DNA of 7,415 bases, from contig JALNWB010000181.1 in the NCBI GenBank assembly GCA_023231105.1, positions 1 to 7,415 on the forward strand, in the 5' to 3' direction. A program made the position numbers and the translations under genes. The notes under the pieces were generated by a model. That model saw nothing but the letters and a program-made list of their open reading frames with translations. It made no database searches and was not told the DNA's origin. The number at the start of each line of letters is the position of its first letter. The first letter of the stretch is position 1. This document shows positions 1 to 6,547 of this stretch, piece after piece. This DNA is from Ignavibacteriaceae bacterium (GTDB taxonomy: Bacteria > Bacteroidota > Ignavibacteria > Ignavibacteriales > Ignavibacteriaceae).

Positions 1-45
1 ACTTTTTATCTGTCTTCTAGCTAAGAATCTTCTTCGTAATCTCAT
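1..45 (-). CDS. Possible start of a further minus-strand gene (partial, arginine-rich N-terminus)
   Basis: Fifteen open codons run from an ATG (complement of 43-45) off the left edge and read MRLRRRFLARRQIKS. Support comes from a good Shine-Dalgarno, GAGG in GAGGTGACAG, six bases before the ATG, and from a 54-bp distance to the stop of the preceding minus-strand gene, which fits a co-transcribed next gene. Seven of 15 residues are Arg or Lys, so the N-terminus could be the basic part of a signal or membrane anchor or a nucleic-acid-binding segment; too little is visible to choose. No family can be assigned. The call rests on the RBS and spacing only and could be chance. Confidence 0.35.
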   Translation of the reverse strand, partial: MRLRRRFLARRQIKS

Positions 46-99
46 CTGTCACCTCGTTTGTTTTTGCAAATTTAACTGCTTACGAGGCGACATTTGTCG
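46..99 (-). promoter_or_regulatory. Intergenic leader with two abutting hairpins, one covering a ribosome binding site
   Basis: Read on the minus strand, the sequence right after the stop codon at 100-102 can form a short hairpin (CGACA/TGTCG, 88-99). It is followed without a gap by a 6-bp stem in which CCTCGT (82-87) pairs with ACGAGG (52-57) across a 24-base loop. The ACGAGG arm contains the GAGG Shine-Dalgarno of the possible gene starting at 45, so this stem could mask its ribosome binding site. There is no T-run after either hairpin, so it does not look like an intrinsic terminator. The arms are seen directly; regulation is inferred, and a 6-bp stem with a 24-base loop is only moderately stable. 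Confidence 0.35.
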
Positions 100-3000
100 T
101 TATTTCAGCAAAATCATTTTTTTTACTTGACGGAAGTTTTTACTGCCGTCCAACGGATTCGCTTCCATCTCATAGAAATAAACACCACTGGCTTTGCTTC
201 TTAAATCCATCTGCAATTGATGACTCCCGGAAGCTTTTATGCCAAGGTCATTTTTTAGAATAACTTCTCCGAGCATATTGTAAAGAGTAAGCGTAACTTT
301 GCTTTCAACAGGTATTCCGTACGCAACGGTCGTCGTTGGATTGAACGGATTTGGGTAATTCTGTGAAAGTGAATAGATAACAGGTATTACTTCTTCATTG
401 GAGACAGAAACAACCGGTTTCAATTGCCATGATGCAGATATAATATCAATAAAATTATACTTAGTATCACCTTGCGGATCAGAAATGTTAGCTCCACCAT
501 ATCCACTTGCCGTAATATCCCGATAAGACCCATTGCTTGCGTAAAAATACGTATTAACCGAGTACTTAGTATTTGAATTAATCTTATTGATTTCTGACCA
601 TGATTTTGGCACAGACATTACCAGTATGTTTTTATTTGATGGGTCTATCCATACTGAGAAATATGAATGTCGGGTATAACCGGAATTTCCGTTCCATTCC
701 AAGACAATATGAGTAGTCCCATTTATTATGTCCGATTTGTAAGGAACGTCACCGGGTTTCTTAAAGTGGGTCAAGGCAATCTCTATTTCGAATCCGTCAG
801 TTCCGGATGTGTCATTACCATCAGCATCAAACATTACACTCCATGCATAATCAACATAGTAATCACCAACATAAGATTGACTGAAAGTTAGGGTATCAGG
901 GATGTTTGCCAATTCAATTTTTATTAGAATACTATCGCAAGGAATTTCTTCCGGTTTATGAGGGTCAAAGTTTATGTTTTCTGTTGTTTCTTCCTCAACC
1001 ACGTTAATAATATCCGCATCCAGTTTGGAAGTCTTGTGGTCGAACCATTGCTCCTCATAGTGATAGTCAAAGGTTTTTGCATAATATTTACCGTTTGAAA
1101 GATTTGAAATAGTGTATTTCCCTTGAGTATCAGTATAACCATATCTAATATTATTTCCGGTGCTGTCTTCAATAGTTAGAGTAAAGTAAGGAATTGGCTT
1201 CCCCGCATAGTCAAGGACTCTACCCGAAATAGCTCCAGCCTTCGATAAAGTAAAGTCAATATTTTCTTTCTTTTCTTCTTCTTGAAGAATTATTGCGGTT
1301 GCAGAGTCCGGTGTTGAAACATTGTTATACCATCGTTGGGCATAACCATTGCTTTTGGCAGCAACGTAATATTTCTTAGCTGATTGTAACTGACCAACAA
1401 AATAATAACCGGAACCGTTTGCAATAGCATAGTTAATTGGATAAAAGCTGCTATCAAGAATGTTTATTTGAGCATAAAGGATTCCGATATTGCTTTTGTC
1501 TTTTATCATACCTGAAATACTTGCACCGACGGCGAGAATGAAATTAATATCCGGAGTGTTCTGGTTGATAACTACTTGAACCATCGTTGCTTTTTCTAAA
1601 GTGTTGGCATCATTATACCACTGATCGGCATATTCAGTGCTATATGTTCTCACATAGTACATCCCTGTTGCAAGACCTTCTGCTGAATAATAACCGGAAT
1701 CATTGGTTACTGCATACGATCCTCCGTTAGACAATGTGTCAAATACATCAACTTCAATACCTGCAATTCCATTACCGGATTTATCAACCACCCTGCCGGA
1801 TATGCTTCCCCCTTTCGAAAGTACAAAATCAATATTCGGAGTATCATAACCATCGATCACTTGAAAGAAAGCAGCGCTGTCTTTCTCGTATGTTTGATTA
1901 TACCATTGTGATATATATCCATTAGCGCTAACGAATGCCCGATACTTTAAAGTTTTTAACTGGCTTACAGTATAATTTCCATTTTCATCCGAAAAACCAT
2001 TATAATAGGTAGGATAACCTGAACTATCAATGGCGGTGATGTTTGCATCATACACCGCTTTCCCATATTCATCTTTTACAATGCCGGAAAAACTGCCTGA
2101 GCGATTCAAAGCAAAGTTTTTTGTTGTCATCCCACCTGCAACTATAATATTATTCATCCCGTATGGATAGTAAAGGTTTGAGGATACCTGAAGAGAATAT
2201 ACCCCGTCCATTAAATTCATACGATAATAACCCGAATCATTTGAAAATATGTTACGATAATCAGTTCCAGATGCATAGATACGCGCATTCGGTACTGGTT
2301 TACCTGTTCTACTATCGGTTATAGTTCCCTGTATTCCTCCGGTTACTTTTTTAATTTCAAAATTCACATTTGTTGCACCGGGCTGAATTCCTATTTTTGC
2401 AGGAGTAAGAACATAATAACCTTCTGGAACTGAAGTATTCACACTGTAAGATATTGTCCCGGACGCGGGCTTATAAACAGGCATTTCATAATTACCATTA
2501 GTCGATGATATTACATAATTGTAAAGAGTATCGGCATTCGTTCGAATCGGAATTCCGCCAACTCCGGTTGTATTTAAAATGATTTTCCCCGAGATAACAC
2601 TGTTCGCTTTTACGAGGACAAAATCATGTTGTAAGGTGCTATTATTCAGAACACTCACGGAATACGAATAATTATTTTGCAGATAGTCCGCTGATCCCGT
2701 GATCTCCGCATATAAATGCCAAGTTCCTGCCATCACCCCTAATTTGTAATAGCCCAACGAATCACTTTGTGTTGTGATCGAGCCAAGAGAAGAATTATAT
2801 GCTTGTACGGTTACATTTTTAATTGCCGCTCCGTTTTGATCTTTCACGTAACCTTCTATAAACGTTGTTGCAGGAGTGGATGTAATATTCACTTCTGTTG
2901 TGTCCGAAGTGATAGTTATTACTTGGGATTTCGGGAAAATATATCCGTTTGATATACCGGTAAGATCAAGTGTCTGTAGCATTACTTGTTTTGTCCGCTC

Positions 3001-3909
3001 ACGATCAACATTTATTTTGAATTTACCTAAAGAATCAGAGAGGATAAATACCCCTTCGGAAGAATTAAACGAAGCATTAATCAATATGTTCTGAAGCGGG
3101 GGAGTGATTGTTCCCATTATTACTGCATTACTTGGTTTTTGTTCAACCGTAACCACAGCAGAAGAAACAGACTGATAATCATTTACCTCAAATATTAGTG
3201 ATGAAACTATATCGGAATAGCCACTCTCTTTTGAAAAGGTGAGTTTGAATAAGCCTTCAACAGGGTCTTCATCGCCTTCACTATTATCCATTATTAACCC
3301 ATTATTAACGATTTGTAAATCACCGGAACTGGCGATACCATTGTTGTCCGCGTCTATATAAACATTCACGCTTGCTGAAACATAATTTGGAGCGGAAGTG
3401 AAGGTGAGCGAAAATGGATCGTGGACAGAGACAGTGTCGTGTGTTTTTCCGTTAATAAGAACATTGGAGACCAAAGTTTTTGACAAAAAAGAATTTCTTG
3501 CAGGCTTTGGGGCAACAGGTGATTTATAAAATAGCGTCAGTTTTCCAAAAAGTTTTATCCGTTCAAGTTCTTTGATTTCTGAAGTTTTCCGGATAGTTCG
3601 TTCTTTTTCTGCTTTTTGCTGTGCCTGATACATTCGTTTCCGCATGGTATGCCGGTCGGAAATTTTTTTCAACGTGTTAAGTTCTTTTTCAAATTTGCGT
3701 TGATCGAAACGTTGTTTTACAGATTTCTTTTCGATTGTTTGTGTTTCTTGCATAGGCTGAACTAAGTACATGCCTGATTGAGGGTCTTTTTTTACAAACT
3801 GAATTCTGTTTGTTTTTTGCCCTGACTTCCCTTGACATTTTCCTTCTCCCGGTGCGATGAATGCAATAACGAATATGAGAAGAAGCAATTGCGATAAAAC
3901 CTTTTTCAT
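100..3909 (-). CDS. Giant T9SS-secreted protein with tandem carboxypeptidase-regulatory-like domains
   Basis: This 1269-aa exported protein is probably a surface adhesin or structural protein; no enzymatic motif was seen. The start is supported by GGAGAG (complement of 3915-3920) five bases before the ATG and by a signal peptide at residues 1 to about 23. Residues 61-123 form a charged, probably helical segment. Residues 145-260 look like a beta domain with an EF-hand-like loop, DADNNGIASSGD (186-197). From about 261 to 982 there are seven or eight CarboxypepD_reg/Cna-B-like repeats, opening with patterns such as SISGRVVDKSGNGIAGIEV and closing with NIDFVL. The last four share a [QR]-W-[YF]-[ND] motif. 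Residues 990-1162 form an unassigned, probably beta-rich domain ending in SDPQGDTKYNFIDI. Residues 1182-1269 are a T9SS type A sorting domain, which by family knowledge directs passage across the outer membrane and is normally cleaved. The gene lies 120 bp after the 203-aa barrel gene and may share its transcript. The ligand is unknown. Confidence 0.93.
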   Translation of the reverse strand: MKKVLSQLLLLIFVIAFIAPGEGKCQGKSGQKTNRIQFVKKDPQSGMYLVQPMQETQTIEKKSVKQRFDQRKFEKELNTLKKISDRHTMRKRMYQAQQKAEKERTIRKTSEIKELERIKLFGKLTLFYKSPVAPKPARNSFLSKTLVSNVLINGKTHDTVSVHDPFSLTFTSAPNYVSASVNVYIDADNNGIASSGDLQIVNNGLIMDNSEGDEDPVEGLFKLTFSKESGYSDIVSSLIFEVNDYQSVSSAVVTVEQKPSNAVIMGTITPPLQNILINASFNSSEGVFILSDSLGKFKINVDRERTKQVMLQTLDLTGISNGYIFPKSQVITITSDTTEVNITSTPATTFIEGYVKDQNGAAIKNVTVQAYNSSLGSITTQSDSLGYYKLGVMAGTWHLYAEITGSADYLQNNYSYSVSVLNNSTLQHDFVLVKANSVISGKIILNTTGVGGIPIRTNADTLYNYVISSTNGNYEMPVYKPASGTISYSVNTSVPEGYYVLTPAKIGIQPGATNVNFEIKKVTGGIQGTITDSRTGKPVPNARIYASGTDYRNIFSNDSGYYRMNLMDGVYSLQVSSNLYYPYGMNNIIVAGGMTTKNFALNRSGSFSGIVKDEYGKAVYDANITAIDSSGYPTYYNGFSDENGNYTVSQLKTLKYRAFVSANGYISQWYNQTYEKDSAAFFQVIDGYDTPNIDFVLSKGGSISGRVVDKSGNGIAGIEVDVFDTLSNGGSYAVTNDSGYYSAEGLATGMYYVRTYSTEYADQWYNDANTLEKATMVQVVINQNTPDINFILAVGASISGMIKDKSNIGILYAQINILDSSFYPINYAIANGSGYYFVGQLQSAKKYYVAAKSNGYAQRWYNNVSTPDSATAIILQEEEKKENIDFTLSKAGAISGRVLDYAGKPIPYFTLTIEDSTGNNIRYGYTDTQGKYTISNLSNGKYYAKTFDYHYEEQWFDHKTSKLDADIINVVEEETTENINFDPHKPEEIPCDSILIKIELANIPDTLTFSQSYVGDYYVDYAWSVMFDADGNDTSGTDGFEIEIALTHFKKPGDVPYKSDIINGTTHIVLEWNGNSGYTRHSYFSVWIDPSNKNILVMSVPKSWSEINKINSNTKYSVNTYFYASNGSYRDITASGYGGANISDPQGDTKYNFIDIISASWQLKPVVSVSNEEVIPVIYSLSQNYPNPFNPTTTVAYGIPVESKVTLTLYNMLGEVILKNDLGIKASGSHQLQMDLRSKASGVYFYEMEANPLDGSKNFRQVKKMILLK
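103..366 (-). other. T9SS type A C-terminal sorting domain of the 1269-aa protein
   Basis: Residues 1182-1269 begin SQNYPNPFNPTTTVAYGIP. They continue through the LTLYNMLGEV strand and the SGVYFYEME strand to a Lys-rich end, KKMILLK. This order (NPFNP turn, [VI]-x-[LI]-x-[VIL]-Y-[DN]-x-x-G, then SGVYFY and a basic tail) is the hallmark of Por secretion tails. It implies a T9SS encoded elsewhere in this genome. The NPFNP block shares an exact 21-base stretch (344-364) with the equivalent region of the metallophosphatase gene. Confidence 0.93.
964..2103 (-). repeat. Four tandem 95-residue beta-sandwich repeats with a W-[YF]-[ND] motif
   Basis: Within the 1269-aa protein, residues about 603-698, 699-793, 794-889 and 890-982 are four diverged copies of one unit. 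Each begins with a GxxSG-x-[VI]-x-D strand and has a middle block like S-GYY or QGKY. The shared motif then reads QWYN, QWYN, RWYN or QWFD, and each copy ends N-I-[DN]-F. The Trp residues are 669, 764, 860 and 955, at intervals of 95, 96 and 95. Earlier repeats (about 261-602) belong to the same fold family but are less regular in length and lack this motif. At the DNA level the copies are clearly diverged, so this is an old duplication rather than a slippage repeat. Confidence 0.85.
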
Positions 3910-3969
3910 TTTATCTCTCCATTTGTTATTAAAACAACTTTTAAAAATATGCTGTTTAATATTTATTAA

Positions 3970-4007
3970 AAAATTTTAAGAAATACCACCTTGTTAACCA
4001 AAGGGGG
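3970..4007 (-). terminator. Weak terminator- or attenuator-like hairpin between the barrel gene and the giant gene
   Basis: On the minus strand, CCCCCTT (4001-4007) can pair with AAGGTGG (3986-3992) with one C-T mismatch around an 8-base loop. It is followed by TATTTCTTAAAATTTTTT, which is T-rich but interrupted. It lies just after the stop of the 203-aa gene. This could end or reduce transcription before the giant gene. The stem is short and imperfect and the T-run does not follow at once, so read-through is as likely. The rest of the 120-bp gap is very AT-rich, and no convincing -35/-10 pair was found in it. Confidence 0.3.
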
Positions 4008-4029
4008 ATTAGCATTTTATAAACTTTAT

Positions 4030-4641
4030 CTAAATAAGTACTCCTAAACCGATTTTTAATCGTAACGTCTTAAAACTTTGTTCATACTTTTGTGTGTATG
4101 AGTAATAGAAAGAAGTATATTCATCGTTCCAAGATTGAATTCTATAATTAGCCTCAACTCTGATAAAAGCTTTTTCAGTTACGGAAAATTTAACACCGAC
4201 GCCAAAATTTATTATGTCCACATCAAACTTATCTGTCATTTTTAATAAAACTTCATCTGCGGTTGGATAAGTAGTCGCATTCCCAAATCCGTAACCTGCT
4301 TTTAGAAAAATGGCGTTTTGGGAATAGGGAAACAGAAGCGTATAGCTTAAATTTACTATCATGTTATATGCCGGGCTCTCTCCTTTAACTGCAAACATTC
4401 CAAGTTCGGGTTCAATTGAAAAACCGTCAATCAGGTAATAACCCGGCATTAATGAAACATCAAAGAAACCCTCATCCGAAGAGTTTGTGTTTGAACTATA
4501 AGTGCCGGTTGATTTAGTTGATTGATTAACTGTACCAAGACTGCCGGTAAATCCTAATTCCCATTGTCCCTTTTGAAATTGTGCAAACTCAACTGAACTT
4601 AATAATGCAACTAACACGATGATGACATTCAACTTTTTCAT
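4030..4641 (-). CDS. Small outer-membrane beta-barrel protein, OmpX/OMP_b-brl type
   Basis: This 203-aa exported protein is probably an eight-stranded outer-membrane barrel. The signal peptide spans residues 1-20 (MKKLNVIIVLVALLSSVEFA). It is followed by alternating amphipathic strands at about 26-38, 58-71, 74-85, 93-105, 110-120, 142-152, 157-169 and 190-202. Polar loops separate them, including a Ser/Thr/Asn-rich first loop (40-56) and a Tyr/Ser-rich last loop (172-188). The pattern GYYLIDGFSIEPELGMF is typical of the OMP_b-brl family, in which a strand pair follows the first extracellular loop. The last residue is Ile rather than the common Phe. AAGGTG (complement of 4647-4652) five bases before the ATG fixes the start. 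It begins 16 bp after the metallophosphatase stop, so the two are almost certainly co-transcribed. Whether it is a pore, an adhesin or an anchor cannot be told from sequence. Confidence 0.85.
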   Translation of the reverse strand: MKKLNVIIVLVALLSSVEFAQFQKGQWELGFTGSLGTVNQSTKSTGTYSSNTNSSDEGFFDVSLMPGYYLIDGFSIEPELGMFAVKGESPAYNMIVNLSYTLLFPYSQNAIFLKAGYGFGNATTYPTADEVLLKMTDKFDVDIINFGVGVKFSVTEKAFIRVEANYRIQSWNDEYTSFYYSYTQKYEQSFKTLRLKIGLGVLI

Positions 4642-4657
4642 TTTTTCACCTTATGAT

Positions 4658-6520
4658 TTATTTTAATAATAACATTGATTTTGTTAAACTTTTTCCGGTG
4701 GACTGCAAACGATAAAAGTAAACTCCGCTTGCCAGCGGTTTCTTATTTATTCCGAATTGAGCGCTATGCATTCCCGAAGATTGGTATTCATTTACTAATG
4801 TTTCAACTTCATTCCCTGTAATGTCATAAATTTTTAATGTAACAAATGAAGGTTGTTCAATAGAATAGCTGATGGTTGTTGTCGGATTAAACGGATTTGG
4901 GTAATTCTGTTTTAATTGGAATTCATCCGGAAGAATTTTCCCTGTTTCTTTCGTATCAGTTACTCTTCCACTTTGACCGGGGGAAATGGGACTGTTTGTG
5001 GTAATGTAACCCACAACTACTTGCAACTCGGTAACCTCACTTAACAAGGTAAGATCGGAAATTGAAACGCCGAAAAGAGGCAGAGCGCTGACAAAAAATT
5101 CGTTTGCAGTTGCTGTGTATGTCGCATTAAAATCAATATCAACGCCGTTGATCTTAATACTGAGTAACCGAGAATAAACCGGTGAATTTACGTTAAAAGA
5201 ATATTCCATTCCCGAAACTTGTGGCAACATTTCGTCGTTATACTCAGCGGTCGCCAAACAAATTTCAAATCCCTTCCACAATTCTGCGCCGGTAATTTTG
5301 AACGTGGCTAAACGATATCCCAAACCATTTACTTCGTTAAAGCCATATCCAAGCATCCGAAAAACATCAGCGGGAACAATTGGACCTTTGTAAAGTTTCT
5401 GCGCAGTAGAACCGCCAAGTTGAATGGCAATTTGTGTTTTTGTTGATTGACGAAATGCATCAGTAACTAAATTGCCAACCGGAGTGTCGAAATTTCCTGA
5501 TCGATTGACATCAGCAACCTCTTCAAAAGTCTCTGTGGCATCACCTATTTTCTCAGTGAAAACTTTCCAATTTAATTGTGTTTCAAGTCCGGCAATCAAT
5601 TGATCAACTATTGCTTTTGTCGCAGGTTCTTCGGGAATATTTTCATCTAAAAGGATAGACTGATAATCGACTAAAGAAATATTCTCACCATCAACTGCAA
5701 TTTTCATTTTTCCCACGCGCGAGTAAAAAGCATCGGCTTGCACAAACCATGTTTTACCGCCATAATTATTTTCAATAACTACTGGGACATCGGTCAGGTA
5801 ATGATCATGTCCTGAGACAATAATATTGATACCGGGAATATTTTGCGCCATCGCTTCATCATAGAAACGTCCAAGATGCGATAACATAATGATGACGTTG
5901 CACCCGTTCGATTTCAGCGTTTCAACCATGGTAGCGGCGCAGACAAAAATATTTGTATCAATCACCACGGGAGAGGGAAGTGAAAATGTATTTGTTTCCG
6001 TTGTGGTCATTCCAAAAATGCCGACTTTTATTTTACCGTATTCTTTAATAGTATAAGGCTGGATGTAATCTTTTAATGCAGCCACCGAAGTATCTTCCAT
6101 TATAGCATTTGCAGAAAGAAGAGGAATTTTTTGATCCAGAGCCGGGAATGCTGCTTGAAGTGCGCCGATTAATGTTGACGGCATTAAATCAAATTCATGG
6201 TTGCCCACGGCAATTGCATCAACACCAAGCCCCTGCAACAATTGAAGTTCCGGTACTCCGAAGTAAAAATTAAAAAACAGATCACCGACGAAAAAATCTC
6301 CAGCATGAAGTGTTAGAACATTTTGCTCCGTCATTTTAGTAAGACCAATTACGGAAGCAGCGCGGGCAATTCCTCCGGTTGTTCCTTCAAGCAAAGCGGT
6401 TCTTGGAGCGCTTGGCGCAAGGCATGAATGCGTATCGTTCAGATGAAGAATGGTTAATGTATCCGGTTGAGAAAAAAGAATTGAGGATAACATAAACAAA
6501 GTGATAAATAAAGTTTTCAT
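4658..6520 (-). CDS. T9SS-secreted 5'-nucleotidase/UshA-family metallophosphatase
   Basis: The 620-aa product belongs to the family of two-metal phosphoesterases that hydrolyse nucleotides and other phosphate monoesters. The preferred ATG (complement of 6518-6520) has GGAG six bases upstream. An in-frame ATG four codons earlier (6530-6532) overlaps that Shine-Dalgarno and is less likely. In 620-aa numbering there is a signal peptide (1 to about 17). All metal-site motifs are present: LNDTH (D29, H31), GD (D75), GNHEFD (N107, with the catalytic pair H108 and D111), SHLG (H215) and GHDH (H238, H240). A C-terminal 5'-nucleotidase domain covers about 320-490 and includes GNLVTDAFR. However, the usual NGGGIR and GGDG[YF] substrate-binding motifs are replaced by LGGSTAQ and ALPLFG, so substrate specificity is uncertain. 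A T9SS tail (about 537-620) predicts display on, or release from, the cell surface. It lies 27 bp after the 184-aa gene and 16 bp before the barrel gene. Confidence 0.93.
   Translation of the reverse strand: MKTLFITLFMLSSILFSQPDTLTILHLNDTHSCLAPSAPRTALLEGTTGGIARAASVIGLTKMTEQNVLTLHAGDFFVGDLFFNFYFGVPELQLLQGLGVDAIAVGNHEFDLMPSTLIGALQAAFPALDQKIPLLSANAIMEDTSVAALKDYIQPYTIKEYGKIKVGIFGMTTTETNTFSLPSPVVIDTNIFVCAATMVETLKSNGCNVIIMLSHLGRFYDEAMAQNIPGINIIVSGHDHYLTDVPVVIENNYGGKTWFVQADAFYSRVGKMKIAVDGENISLVDYQSILLDENIPEEPATKAIVDQLIAGLETQLNWKVFTEKIGDATETFEEVADVNRSGNFDTPVGNLVTDAFRQSTKTQIAIQLGGSTAQKLYKGPIVPADVFRMLGYGFNEVNGLGYRLATFKITGAELWKGFEICLATAEYNDEMLPQVSGMEYSFNVNSPVYSRLLSIKINGVDIDFNATYTATANEFFVSALPLFGVSISDLTLLSEVTELQVVVGYITTNSPISPGQSGRVTDTKETGKILPDEFQLKQNYPNPFNPTTTISYSIEQPSFVTLKIYDITGNEVETLVNEYQSSGMHSAQFGINKKPLASGVYFYRLQSTGKSLTKSMLLLK
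4661..4909 (-). other. T9SS type A C-terminal sorting domain of the metallophosphatase
   Basis: The tail begins KQNYPNPFNPTTTISYSI, continues with the VTLKIYDITGNEVETLV strand and SGVYFYRLQ, and ends KSMLLLK. It has the same three-block layout as the tail of the 1269-aa protein, so both proteins should use one secretion system. A short linker with IS-PGQSGRVTD and LPDEF precedes it, which is where cleavage would be expected. Confidence 0.93.
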
Positions 6521-6547
6521 TGTAGTCTCCATTAAATAAATTATTAA

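Noticed and set aside
67..74. TAAATTTG on the minus strand, matching the Bacteroidota -7 promoter pattern TAnnTTTG
   Set aside because: There is no TTG element at the expected distance upstream, and an eight-base pattern with two free positions is common in AT-rich DNA.
1..132. Plus-strand open frame from the left edge, ending at about 132
   Set aside because: It overlaps the conserved sorting-tail codons of the giant gene in antisense, and its Cys/Leu-rich translation looks random.
667..891. Plus-strand open frame of 74 codons
   Set aside because: It lies wholly inside and antisense to the giant gene, whose frame has domain structure throughout. Its translation has no recognisable domain.
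972..1172. Minus-strand 66-codon frame
   Set aside because: It is an alternative frame inside the giant gene, without its own ribosome binding site or sensible protein composition.
1261..1285. Pyrimidine-rich run on the plus strand
   Set aside because: It is explained by the Glu/Lys-rich stretch (EEEKKEN) encoded on the minus strand at the end of a repeat unit.
2767..3094. Two overlapping plus-strand frames, one Cys-rich
   Set aside because: Both are antisense to the repeat and N-terminal regions of the giant gene. The compositions (many Cys, Arg and Ile) are typical of shadow frames.
6521..6532. Upstream ATG of the metallophosphatase, four codons before the chosen start
   Set aside because: It overlaps the GGAG that is ideally placed for the second ATG, and no ribosome binding site precedes it.
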